Part shown: positions 14,689-21,352 of the stretch, piece after piece | Numbering within the stretch: position 1 is the first letter of the stretch | Layout of the letters: every line of letters begins with the position of its first letter | From: Lachnospiraceae bacterium | Lineage (GTDB): Bacteria > Bacillota > Clostridia > Lachnospirales > Lachnospiraceae | Reading direction: 5' to 3' | NCBI GenBank assembly: GCA_014804495.1 | Contig: JAAUZS010000039.1 | Location: 40,756 to 62,107, forward strand | Length of the DNA stretch: 21,352 nt | Made by a program: the position numbers and the translations under genes | The notes under the pieces: generated by a model | Seen by the model: only the letters and a program-made list of their open reading frames with translations | Database searches by the model: none | What the model was told of the DNA's origin: nothing

Positions 14689-16392
14689 ATGTTAAAGAAA
14701 TTGAACAACTTACAAATAAGAGACCGGCTTGTCAAGGCTTTCATTTTCATTGCATGTATTTTGAGTGCGGTTTCTGTCGTCATATTGATTGCAATGTTTG
14801 CCATGTCGCAGCTTTATTCATCTATCTTGATTGATTACGGTTTTGCACAGGGTGATGTCGGAAGAGCCATGACACAGTTTGCGGATTCACGTTCCGCAAT
14901 GCGCGGTATTATCGGCTATGATGACCAATCAGCCATCGATACGCTGCTCGCAAACCACGAAAACTATCAATCAGAGTTTACAGCCGAGTTTAACAGTCTT
15001 GAAGCCGTTATGGTCTCAAAGGAAAACAAGGAACTTTATAATTCTTTGAAGAGTAAGCTTAGTGATTACTGGGAACTTGAGGGTGAAATCATCAGCCAGG
15101 GTGCCACGACAGATTCTTCACAGTCCGCACTGGCGCAGGACAAAGCGCTGTATGTGCTGGCTCCTATGTACGATGATATTTATGATAACCTGGCACAAAT
15201 TATGGATATTAAGGTAGATAAAGGACAATCTTCATCAGATTTTCTCTCAACCCTTGTTATCATTCTTATGATCATCGCAGTTGTTATAGTTGCCTGCTCC
15301 ATTTTTTTTGCAATCTCTTTGGGTAGGAGAATCGCAAACAGTATTGCAGTACCTTTAGGGCAACTCAAGAATCGTTTGGACACCTTTGCACAGGGTGATC
15401 TCTCATCACCGTTCCCGACAGTTGAGACCAAAGACGAAGTCTCCGAGATGATTGATTCGACAACTGCCATGGCGTCTTCCCTGCGGTTTATTATTGGTGA
15501 TTTGGGAAATATTTTAAAGCATATGTCCCATGCTGACTTTACAGTTACAAGCCGCGACAAGAGTAGGTATGTCGGTGATTTTGAGTCGATTCTGTCCTCA
15601 ATGATTGAGCTGAAACACGAGTTGATTGAGACACTGACATCTGTCAGTGAGGCTTCTTCCCAGGTGAATGCCGGTGCACTCAACTTAGCAGAAGCAGCGC
15701 AGAGCCTTGCAGAGGGCGCAACAGATCAGGCTGGCGCCGTAGAAGAAATGCATGCGACCATAACAACAATTTCCGATGATATCGTAACTACCGCAAATAG
15801 TGCCAATGAATCATATAATCAGGCTCGTACATATGCTGACGAGGCGGAACGCAGTAATAGAGAAATGAAAGCAATGATGGATGCTATGTCACGAATCAAT
15901 GATGCTTCACAGCAGGTTGGAAGTATTATTTCCGAGATTGAAGACATTGCCTCACAGACAAACCTGCTCTCGCTAAACGCTTCCATCGAGGCAGCAAGAG
16001 CGGGAGATGCCGGAAGAGGATTCTCCGTCGTTGCAGACCAGATCCGTCAGCTCGCTGAAAAGAGTGCAAAATCTGCTGCCGAGACCAGAACTTTAATAGA
16101 GACTTCCTTGAGTGCGATTGATGACGGAAGTAAGACTCTGGATCTCGTTAATGCCTCAATTGACCGTGTTCTGGAAGGCATTGAACTGATTGCCAAATCC
16201 TCTAAGAATATCAGTGAGATGGCAAATGAACAGGCTGAGGCAATGAAGCAGACCGAGATTGGCGTCGATCAGATTTCCGAGGTTGTGCAGTCGAATTCCG
16301 CTACAGCACAGGAGTCTTCTGCAACAAGCCAGCAGCTCTCTGCACAGGCAACTACATTAGATTCATTAATCAGTAAGTTTCAGCTTCCATAA
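14689..16392 (+). CDS. Methyl-accepting chemotaxis protein
   Basis: The 567-residue receptor has a first membrane helix at about 20-42, a four-helix-bundle-like extracytoplasmic sensor (about 43-183), a second membrane helix (about 187-210), a HAMP linker (about 211-265) and a long cytoplasmic coiled-coil signalling domain. The conserved hairpin tip reads [20 protein letters not shown] and continues [20 protein letters not shown]. No C-terminal CheR-binding pentapeptide is visible. AAGGAG at 14673-14678 precedes the ATG by 10 bases. It lies between the gshA pair and the Cys-controlled transport operon, but a strong hairpin follows it (16449-16482), so it is probably a separate unit. The ligand cannot be read from sequence. 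Confidence 0.95.
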   Translation: MLKKLNNLQIRDRLVKAFIFIACILSAVSVVILIAMFAMSQLYSSILIDYGFAQGDVGRAMTQFADSRSAMRGIIGYDDQSAIDTLLANHENYQSEFTAEFNSLEAVMVSKENKELYNSLKSKLSDYWELEGEIISQGATTDSSQSALAQDKALYVLAPMYDDIYDNLAQIMDIKVDKGQSSSDFLSTLVIILMIIAVVIVACSIFFAISLGRRIANSIAVPLGQLKNRLDTFAQGDLSSPFPTVETKDEVSEMIDSTTAMASSLRFIIGDLGNILKHMSHADFTVTSRDKSRYVGDFESILSSMIELKHELIETLTSVSEASSQVNAGALNLAEAAQSLAEGATDQAGAVEEMHATITTISDDIVTTANSANESYNQARTYADEAERSNREMKAMMDAMSRINDASQQVGSIISEIEDIASQTNLLSLNASIEAARAGDAGRGFSVVADQIRQLAEKSAKSAAETRTLIETSLSAIDDGSKTLDLVNASIDRVLEGIELIAKSSKNISEMANEQAEAMKQTEIGVDQISEVVQSNSATAQESSATSQQLSAQATTLDSLISKFQLP

Positions 16393-16448
16393 AAACTACA
16401 TATTTAGACGTTAAAAGAGATTGTTGGGAGATAGATAACACACTCAAA

Positions 16449-16482
16449 AAAGGGGTATGACATATTCTTGTCATATCCCTTT
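16449..16482. terminator. Hairpin terminator after the chemoreceptor gene
   Basis: A 14-base-pair stem with one G-U pair (AAGGGGTATGACA at 16450-16462 with TGTCATATCCCTT at 16469-16481, plus the flanking A-T pair) closes a 6-base loop. The plus-strand tail is only TTTAAAA; on the minus strand the tail is a T6 run, so it may work better in that direction. Confidence 0.65.
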
Positions 16483-16504
16483 AAAATCCCTGTTCATAGA
16501 TAAT

Positions 16505-16557
16505 ATCTATTATGTGTTAAAGGAATAATCTATTACTCTGGTCAAGAAAATCTATTG
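16505..16557 (+). repeat. Three spaced direct repeats ATCTATTR, candidate operator
   Basis: ATCTATTA at 16505-16512, ATCTATTA at 16528-16535 and ATCTATTG at 16550-16557 are spaced 23 and 22 bases apart, about two helical turns, so they lie on one face of the DNA. The last overlaps the -35 element. The middle copy is part of AATCTATTACT, also found upstream of the LysR gene. Position and phasing suit a regulator-binding site. Confidence 0.5.
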
Positions 16558-16583
16558 ACAATATGAGTATTGAAACATATAAT
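16555..16583 (+). promoter_or_regulatory. Consensus sigma-A promoter of the Cys-leader operon
   Basis: TTGACA (16555-16560) and TATAAT (16578-16583) both match consensus exactly and are separated by 17 bases. Transcription should begin near 16590, giving a leader of about 46 bases before the Cys-rich peptide. A promoter this strong fits control by premature termination downstream. Confidence 0.92.
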
Positions 16584-16635
16584 ATATCCTATAAAACCTA
16601 CTAGAATTATATGATATAAAAAGGGAGCAGTTTAT

Positions 16636-16773
16636 ATGAGAATAAATAATATGGTAGCGAACAGAAGAGATAATAAGTGTTGTTGCTGTCAGACGGTGTG
16701 TTTTGAACACGGTTTGCTTTTCATATGCATGATTCACCCGGCTTACGAAACACAAAGCTGGCAGTTGTCATAA
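16636..16773 (+). CDS. Cys-rich leader peptide (45 residues, four consecutive Cys)
   Basis: ATG 16636 follows AGGGAG (16622-16627) with 8-base spacing. The 45-codon frame begins MRINNMVANRRDNK, then has four Cys codons in a row at 16678-16689 (residues 15-18), QTVC with Cys22, and Cys31; it ends IHPAYETQSWQLS at TAA 16771-16773. The stop codon lies inside the 5' arm of an intrinsic terminator. A run of codons for one amino acid in a short ORF between a strong promoter and a terminator is the classic layout of ribosome-mediated attenuation. Polycysteine leader ORFs acting as cysteine-responsive attenuators are known in mycobacteria. I infer that low cysteinyl-tRNA stalls the ribosome at codons 15-18 and permits transcription of the GST-transport operon. 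No signal peptide or protein family recognised; the peptide itself probably has no other role. Confidence 0.85.
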   Translation: MRINNMVANRRDNKCCCCQTVCFEHGLLFICMIHPAYETQSWQLS

Positions 16774-16780
16774 GCATATG
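16722..16780 (+). promoter_or_regulatory. Candidate antiterminator pairing in the Cys leader
   Basis: CATATGC (16722-16728) pairs fully with GCATATG (16774-16780), and ATGA (16729-16732) continues with TCAT (16768-16771) across a 2-base bulge, giving 11 pairs. This uses the loop and parts of both arms of the terminator, so the two structures exclude each other. A ribosome stalled on the Cys run would reach only to about 16704 and leave 16722-16732 free. Confidence 0.65.
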
Positions 16781-16794
16781 GCAGCTGCTTTTTT
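16761..16794 (+). terminator. Attenuator (intrinsic terminator) before the GST gene
   Basis: GCAGTTGTCATA (16761-16772) pairs with TATGGCAGCTGC (16777-16788) over 12 base pairs, two of them G-U, around the loop AGCA, followed directly by T6 (16789-16794). It lies 63 bases upstream of the GST start, between promoter and first structural gene, and overlaps the leader peptide's last codons. Confidence 0.88.
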
Positions 16795-16857
16795 ATGAAA
16801 TGGAATGATGCTTGTAGAGCTGGCAAACAAATATTAATTTTATGGAGGAAAACGAAT

Positions 16858-18096
16858 ATGGGATGCTGTGAATTTAATACAAAAGCGGTTAGCACGGAAG
16901 AAATATTACAATCTTATACAGATGAATTGGCAGAGCAATTTGCAGCCGAGGCAGGAGGACTTGCGCCAAGACCAAACGAACAGAAAGATGAAACGAACGA
17001 GAGAGGGGTTTTCGTGCGTCAACCTAATAGCTTCATAAAGAAGTTTGGCAATAAGGAAGATGAATTTAAGGCAGAAAATAAAAGATATGCAATCTATTGG
17101 GCTCATGGATGTAATTGGTCTAATAGACCGGTTATCGCAAGAGACTTACTTGGCCTTCAGGATGTAATTGCAGATCAGACAACCAGTCACACGGGTGCAT
17201 CCAATAAGTATGGTCACGGCTTTTCAGACCAGCCTGAGTTTAAGGATCCTATTACAGGAGTTCATTTCTTAAGTGAGTTTTATAAGAATGCCAAGCCTGA
17301 TTATAAAGGGCGCGCAACTACTCCGACCTTTGTAGATGTTATGGAAAAAAAGGCGGTTAATAACGATTATCACAGACTATCTAACTATATTGAGGTACAG
17401 TTTAGAAAGTTCCAGCCGGTTGATGCACCGGATCTTTATCCTAAGAAATATCGTAAGGAAATCGATGAACTGAATGATTGGCTCTTCCCTCATATCAACA
17501 ATGGTCACTATCGTATGGCGTTTGGTGTATCATGGGAAGCTTATAGTGAAGGCTATGATGACTTTTTTGATTCGCTGGAAAAACTTGATAAGAGACTTGA
17601 GACGAACCGGTTCTTGTTTGGTGATTACATTACCGATTCTGATATCAGGGCATATGTTTCTTTGGTTCGATGGGAGACAGGATACTTTAGAAATATCGGA
17701 CCGATGAAAAAGAGAATTACTGAGTATAAGAATATTTGGGGATATATTAAAGACCTTTATAGCATCCCGACATTTGCTAAGTATACATTCTTCCACGATG
17801 GTCTGCCCAGAAAGACCGGAATGGGTGGTCCTTTCAAAGGTTATGAGGAAAGAATCGTACCGCTGATTCCATTTGAGGAACTTTGGAAGAGTGACGGTGA
17901 GAGAAAGAAGCTTTCATCTGATCCGGTAAATATATTCCTAAAGCATCCGGAAGGTGAAACAGCAGAGGATTACCAGTCAGAGATTTCGGACACTATTTGG
18001 AATTCTCCGTCATGGGAGGATAGAGAGCCGACTAATTACAGATCTGATTTCGACGTAACAGTTAATCCGTTAAAGGGGCTTCTTAGTAATAATTAG
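16858..18096 (+). CDS. Glutathionyl-hydroquinone reductase-like GST (Xi class)
   Basis: ATG 16858 has GGAGGA 8 bases upstream; an in-frame ATG at 16795 abuts the attenuator T-run and is unlikely. The 412-residue protein shows the Xi-class layout: VFVRQPNSF (51-59) N-terminal motif, a thioredoxin-fold entry RYAIYWAHGCNWSNR with Cys85, and a helical GST C-domain (KYRKEIDELNDWLFPHINNG, GDYITDSDIRAYVSLVRW). Xi enzymes reductively remove glutathione from glutathionyl-hydroquinones through the Cys of a Cys-Pro-Trp-Ala motif; here it is Cys-Asn-Trp-Ser. A C-terminal tail of about 90 residues (after HDGLPRKTGMGG) exceeds the usual 320-330-residue length. It is the first structural gene after the Cys attenuator and 73 bases before the ABC transporter genes. 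Substrate unknown; a gamma-glutamylcysteine or cysteine conjugate is my inference. Confidence 0.88.
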   Translation: MGCCEFNTKAVSTEEILQSYTDELAEQFAAEAGGLAPRPNEQKDETNERGVFVRQPNSFIKKFGNKEDEFKAENKRYAIYWAHGCNWSNRPVIARDLLGLQDVIADQTTSHTGASNKYGHGFSDQPEFKDPITGVHFLSEFYKNAKPDYKGRATTPTFVDVMEKKAVNNDYHRLSNYIEVQFRKFQPVDAPDLYPKKYRKEIDELNDWLFPHINNGHYRMAFGVSWEAYSEGYDDFFDSLEKLDKRLETNRFLFGDYITDSDIRAYVSLVRWETGYFRNIGPMKKRITEYKNIWGYIKDLYSIPTFAKYTFFHDGLPRKTGMGGPFKGYEERIVPLIPFEELWKSDGERKKLSSDPVNIFLKHPEGETAEDYQSEISDTIWNSPSWEDREPTNYRSDFDVTVNPLKGLLSNN

Positions 18097-18169
18097 AAGG
18101 TTATGAAAAAGCGAAAGGAATCACTATAAAAATACAAAGCGCTGGATGGGCGCAGAAAAGAGGAAAATT

Positions 18170-19045
18170 ATGAAAAAGAATATTGGAAAGAAAGCACTGG
18201 CATCAATTTTGACTGTAGTATTGACACTCGGCACTCTGAGCGGATGTGGCAGCAGTAACGGTGACAATGATGCATCCGGCGTCAAAAAGATTACCGTGGC
18301 TACCACAGGAGGTCCGGCGCCTTATATGGTCGTAGACGAAAACAATGAGATTGGCGGAAGCGATATAGAAATCCTGAAAGCGGTCTTTGAGAGACTTCCT
18401 CAATACGAATTGGAGATCATAAAAGCTGACGATCCGCTGACAGGGCTTAGCAGCGGTCTGTATGATCTGGCAGTCAATAATTACGCATGGAGGGAAGAAC
18501 GGGGCGAGTTATATTATTACAGCCTTCCCTATAAAACGGGGTATGATGTTTTTATTCAGAGAATCGGAGATGCTCCGCTTACAGGGTTACAGGATATTGC
18601 GGACAGAGGGTATAAGGTGGAGGTTGGTGCAGGCAATAATAAAGCACTGGCATTGGAACATTGGAATGAGCAGAATCCGGAACATACTATTGATATTTTA
18701 TATACAGAGTCAGGTTTCCAGATTAAATTCCAGAATATCGTAGACGGAAAGACAGATGTGGCAATAGATGATGGACCTATCCTTGATACACTGATTGGAC
18801 AGTTTGGAATGGAAAACGATTTGGTCGGCAATCCTCTTGATGATGAGACTCAGGAATTTATCAGTCCGCATAACAGCACATATTTCCTTTTCCCCAAAGA
18901 TGATAATGGGAAAGCACTCAGGGAGGATGTGGATGCAGTTATCATAGAGCTCAAGGAAGATGGGACTCTTGCGGAAATTTTGACCAGATATTTTGGAACA
19001 GACACAAGTCCTGCCGCAAAGGATCTTGAAGTGACCCTTAACTGA
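18170..19045 (+). CDS. Amino acid ABC transporter substrate-binding lipoprotein
   Basis: ATG 18170 is chosen over 18146 because AGAGGAAA lies just upstream and it begins MKKNIGKKALASILTVVLT, a lipoprotein signal with the lipobox LSGC, giving lipidated Cys26. The mature 266 residues are a type-2 periplasmic-binding fold of the polar amino acid family (SBP_bac_3): ITVATTGGPAPYMVVDENNE, GSDIEILKAVFERL, LAVNNYAWREERGE and ILTRYFGTD. The NNYxxxxERxE-type segment resembles binding proteins for cystine and S-modified cysteines (TcyJ/K, YxeM), but specificity cannot be fixed from sequence. The GNAT, permease and ATPase genes follow at short spacing. Confidence 0.92.
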   Translation: MKKNIGKKALASILTVVLTLGTLSGCGSSNGDNDASGVKKITVATTGGPAPYMVVDENNEIGGSDIEILKAVFERLPQYELEIIKADDPLTGLSSGLYDLAVNNYAWREERGELYYYSLPYKTGYDVFIQRIGDAPLTGLQDIADRGYKVEVGAGNNKALALEHWNEQNPEHTIDILYTESGFQIKFQNIVDGKTDVAIDDGPILDTLIGQFGMENDLVGNPLDDETQEFISPHNSTYFLFPKDDNGKALREDVDAVIIELKEDGTLAEILTRYFGTDTSPAAKDLEVTLN

Positions 19046-19076
19046 TAAATTGAAACATCGGAAAGGAGGCAGCATT

Positions 19077-19586
19077 GTGGAAATTTACAGAATCGAAAAG
19101 GGGAACGCACCGGCATGGCTGTATAAAGCATATGATTATGTAAGGATGGATGCTTTTGTCTTTGGGCAGGGTATTCCGCTTGAAATTGAGTTCGGGCATG
19201 ACGAACCTATAGAAACGCTGGAAGCTGTTGTGCTGGCAGAAGATCACAGACCCATAGCCGGCTGCCGGATCACATATCCAAGAGAGGATATTGGAAAGAT
19301 TGGAAGGGTTTGCGTTGTTCGCGAAAGACAGAGAAGTGGTATAGGACGCATTTTGATAGAGGAAGCAGAAATGTGGATTAAAGAAAAAGGATATCGACAT
19401 ATTGTGATCAATTCTCAGGATCGGGCAGCGGCATTTTATGAGAAGTGCGGATATCATCTGGTTCCGGATGTGAATCCTGAAATATATGAGGACCATCCTC
19501 CCCGCATTCAAAGTGAAGAAGAGAAACTAAGGCACAGAAAGAAATTGGGTTTTAGCTGTGTGCTGGTAGAAAAATATTTAGATTGA
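19077..19586 (+). CDS. GNAT-family N-acetyltransferase inside transporter operon
   Basis: A perfect AGGAGG (19064-19069) with 7-base spacing sets the start at GTG 19077; a TTG further upstream (19050) would place this site inside the gene. The 169-residue protein shows the GNAT core: VLAEDHRPIAGCRI, then IGRVCVVRERQRSGIGRILIEEA with the acetyl-CoA R-Q-R-S-G-I-G loop, and INSQDRAAAFYEKCGYHLV. It sits between the binding-protein and permease genes. In Bacillus the yxe and ytm operons likewise combine a GNAT with a cystine/S-cysteine type ABC transporter, where N-acetylation starts breakdown of S-modified cysteine. I infer that the imported substrate is acetylated here; no deacetylase or monooxygenase is visible before the window ends. 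Confidence 0.88.
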   Translation: MEIYRIEKGNAPAWLYKAYDYVRMDAFVFGQGIPLEIEFGHDEPIETLEAVVLAEDHRPIAGCRITYPREDIGKIGRVCVVRERQRSGIGRILIEEAEMWIKEKGYRHIVINSQDRAAAFYEKCGYHLVPDVNPEIYEDHPPRIQSEEEKLRHRKKLGFSCVLVEKYLD

Positions 19587-19599
19587 GAAGGAAACAGTT

Positions 19600-20334
19600 A
19601 TGACAAAGCTTTTTGACTTTAACCAAGTGCTGACAAATATCCCTGAATTGCTTACATATCTTCCCATAACATTGGAGCTGGCATTGCTTGCAATGCTTAT
19701 GGGTCTGGTTCTGGGGCTTTTTCTGGCAATCATAAAAATAAAAGAGATTCCAATATTAAAGCAGATCGCAGCGGTCTTCGTGTCAATGGTCAGGGGGACT
19801 CCGGTATTAGTTCAGCTTTATATCGTATATTTTGGAGTGCCTATGTTTTTCAAGTGTTTAAATCAGAAGTATGGAACAAACCTTGCGGTAGCAAATATCC
19901 CGGGATTTTTGTATGCTGTGCTTGCATTGGGACTGAATTCCTCGGCATTCAGTGCAGAGATGATCCGTTCTGCGCTCATGAGTGTCGGGAGGGGGCAGGT
20001 GGAAGCAGCCTATGCATTGGGAATGACCTATGGACAGGCATTAAGGAGGATCATTCTCCCTGAAGCAATGACCGTTGCGCTTCCTACGATTGGAAATTCA
20101 CTGATATCAGCTATCAAAGGAACCTCTCTGGCATTTACCTGTGCGGTGGTGGAAATCACAGCACAGGGGAAAATCATAGGGGGAAGAAACTATCGTTATT
20201 TTGAGGTCTATTGCTCTCTGGCGATTATTTATTGGCTTGTGACGATAGTAATAGAACAGATTCTTAAATTTGCCGAAAGGAAACTGGCAATACCGGAACA
20301 GGTGGAAACCTTTGTGGAACATGGGAAAGAATAA
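19600..20334 (+). CDS. Polar amino acid ABC transporter permease
   Basis: The 244-residue membrane protein has about five hydrophobic helices and the HisM/GlnP-type features LPITLELALLAMLMGLVLG, SMVRGTPVLVQLYIVYFG, LNSSAFSAEMIRSALMSVGR and the EAA loop GQVEAAYALGMTYGQALRRI (residues about 129-148) that docks to the ATPase, then LPEAMTVALPTIGNSLISAIKGTSLA. GAAGGA precedes the ATG. It lies 13 bases after the GNAT gene. A single permease gene is present, so it presumably acts as a homodimer. Confidence 0.94.
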   Translation: MTKLFDFNQVLTNIPELLTYLPITLELALLAMLMGLVLGLFLAIIKIKEIPILKQIAAVFVSMVRGTPVLVQLYIVYFGVPMFFKCLNQKYGTNLAVANIPGFLYAVLALGLNSSAFSAEMIRSALMSVGRGQVEAAYALGMTYGQALRRIILPEAMTVALPTIGNSLISAIKGTSLAFTCAVVEITAQGKIIGGRNYRYFEVYCSLAIIYWLVTIVIEQILKFAERKLAIPEQVETFVEHGKE

Positions 20335-20352
20335 ACGACAAGGAGAGCGGCT

Positions 20353-21123
20353 ATGAGCTTTATACAAATCAGGGATCTGCATAAAAAATATAAAGAAAAC
20401 GTAGTGCTGGATGGAATTAATCTGGATATCGATCAGGGAAATGTAATAGGAATTATCGGACCATCCGGGACGGGAAAGTCTACATTTCTTCGCTGTCTGA
20501 ATCAACTGGAGATACCTGAAAAAGGAACAATAAGGCTTCAGGACAGGGAAATCAACCTTTCCTCTAAAAAGAACAAAAATGAGATCTTGGAGCTGCGACA
20601 AAATACAGGAATGGTATTTCAGCAATTCAATTTGTTTGAGCGGAAAACAGCGTTGGAAAATGTGGAAGAAGGATTGAGGGTCGTCCAAAAGAAATCCAAG
20701 ACGGAAGCCAGAGAAATCGCTATGGAAGAATTGAATAGAGTGGGTATGTTGGGATGGGCAAACCATTACCCCAGACATCTCTCTGGCGGTCAGCAGCAAA
20801 GAGTTGCTATCGCAAGAGCTTTGGCGATGAGACCGAAGCTTTTGCTGTTTGACGAGCCGACATCCGCATTGGATCCGGAGATGGTGGGGGAAGTACTGGA
20901 CGTCATCAAACAGATTGCTTCAGAGGGCTTTACCATGCTTTTGGTATCTCATGAGATGGCATTTGTGAGAAATGTTTCAAACAGAGTGATTTTCATTGAT
21001 AAAGGTGTAATCGTTGAGGATGGAACGCCAAAACAGGTATTTTATAAACCCCGGAATGACAGAACGAAGGAATTTTTGGCGAAAATGCATATGCTTGAGA
21101 TGGATCCCGAATATATTATATAA
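20353..21123 (+). CDS. Polar amino acid ABC transporter ATPase
   Basis: The 256-residue ATPase contains Walker A GPSGTGKST (37-45), Q-loop VFQQFNLF, signature LSGGQQQR, Walker B LLLFDEPTSALDPE and switch His in LLVSHEM. AAGGAGAG precedes the ATG with 7-base spacing; the gene is 18 bases after the permease. It belongs to the GlnQ/HisP/TcyN group and energises import of the substrate captured by the lipoprotein at 18170-19045. Confidence 0.95.
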   Translation: MSFIQIRDLHKKYKENVVLDGINLDIDQGNVIGIIGPSGTGKSTFLRCLNQLEIPEKGTIRLQDREINLSSKKNKNEILELRQNTGMVFQQFNLFERKTALENVEEGLRVVQKKSKTEAREIAMEELNRVGMLGWANHYPRHLSGGQQQRVAIARALAMRPKLLLFDEPTSALDPEMVGEVLDVIKQIASEGFTMLLVSHEMAFVRNVSNRVIFIDKGVIVEDGTPKQVFYKPRNDRTKEFLAKMHMLEMDPEYII

Positions 21124-21148
21124 GGAATTTTAATAGGAGAAAAACAGA

Positions 21149-21352
21149 ATGGAACCATATGATTATGAAGTAGTAAACGGAAAAAAAATAAGGGTTCGTC
21201 CCAGGGAAACTATATCGGAGATAGACGCGAACGGTTATTTCAGAAGACAGCCCAATCATTTTACAACTCCTTTTGGAGACGGTGAAAAAGAACTGCGGGC
21301 GGAAGGCAACGGTAGATACAGACTGGTGTGGGCAAAGCTCTGTCATTGGTCA
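21149..21352 (+). CDS. Second glutathionyl-hydroquinone reductase-like GST (3' end outside window)
   Basis: ATG 21149 has TAGGAGA about 9 bases upstream and lies 25 bases after the ATPase stop. The 68 visible codons read MEPYDYEVVNGKKI, then YFRRQPNHFTTPFG and YRLVWAKLCHWS, running open to the last base. This is the same arrangement as in the complete GST at 16858 (FVRQPNSFIKKFG ... YAIYWAHGCNWS), so it is a paralogue of that enzyme. Its active-site motif is Cys-His-Trp-Ser, again without the Pro normal for Xi-class enzymes. The two GST genes flank the ABC transporter and GNAT genes in one apparent operon. Confidence 0.85.
   Translation, partial: MEPYDYEVVNGKKIRVRPRETISEIDANGYFRRQPNHFTTPFGDGEKELRAEGNGRYRLVWAKLCHWS

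Noticed and set aside
16552..16755. 67-residue minus-strand ORF opposite the Cys leader
   Set aside because: It overlaps the promoter, leader and part of the attenuator, has no family features, and is explained by the complement of the plus-strand leader.
16795..16857. Longer N-terminus for the first GST from ATG 16795
   Set aside because: That ATG directly abuts the T-run of the attenuator and lacks a ribosome binding site, whereas ATG 16858 has GGAGGA at 8 bases.
18710..19511. Long minus-strand ORFs across the binding-protein and GNAT genes
   Set aside because: They are antisense shadows of two recognisable genes and contain no domain features.

Overview
The window looks like a chromosomal segment of a low-to-mid GC anaerobic Bacillota, most likely a Lachnospiraceae-type Clostridium relative. 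Evidence: strong AGGAGG-type ribosome binding sites, consensus sigma-A promoters, PcrA and RlmD/RlmCD-type housekeeping genes, and an acidic-tailed small membrane protein of a kind I associate with that group. Almost all genes are on the + strand. No rRNA, tRNA, CRISPR array or intact transposase was seen.

Region 1 (1-6355) is housekeeping: the 3' part of a PspA/IM30-like gene, an SPFH/zinc-ribbon protein, the PcrA/UvrD helicase, a small membrane protein with a repetitive Asp-rich tail, and a 23S rRNA m5U methyltransferase. Region 2 (6356-8000) is a scar-like accessory patch. It holds an HTH regulator pseudogene with two in-frame TAG codons, an unrecognised acidic protein, a compact minus-strand small RNA gene with its own promoter and terminator, and a C-terminal remnant of a DUF3800 protein.

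Region 3 (7944-11348) is a tight operon behind a near-consensus promoter: a possible Cys-containing 15-codon leader, TcdA, a rhodanese-TtcA-like fusion, AzlC, AzlD and a small membrane protein. Region 4 (11400-16392) holds a LysR regulator, a stand-alone glutamate-cysteine ligase directly abutting an EgtC/YafJ-like class II amidotransferase, and a chemoreceptor.

Region 5 (16500-21352) is the most interesting part. A perfect TTGACA-17-TATAAT promoter drives a 45-codon leader peptide with four consecutive Cys codons. An intrinsic terminator overlaps the end of that leader, and a competing antiterminator pairing can be drawn. This layout predicts cysteine-responsive transcription attenuation. 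Downstream lie a glutathionyl-hydroquinone-reductase-like GST, a complete polar amino acid ABC transporter (lipoprotein, permease, ATPase) with a GNAT acetyltransferase embedded in it, and the start of a second GST of the same family, cut by the window end. Both GSTs carry Cys-X-Trp-Ser where the family normally has Cys-Pro-Trp-Ala.

Taken together, regions 3-5 are rich in thiol chemistry (persulfide transfer, tRNA thiolation, gamma-glutamylcysteine synthesis, gamma-glutamyl cleavage, GST-type reduction, amino acid/thiol uptake). My main inference is a cysteine-starvation-induced system that salvages or detoxifies S-conjugated cysteine or gamma-glutamylcysteine. The sequence supports the regulatory layout well; the substrate is inference.
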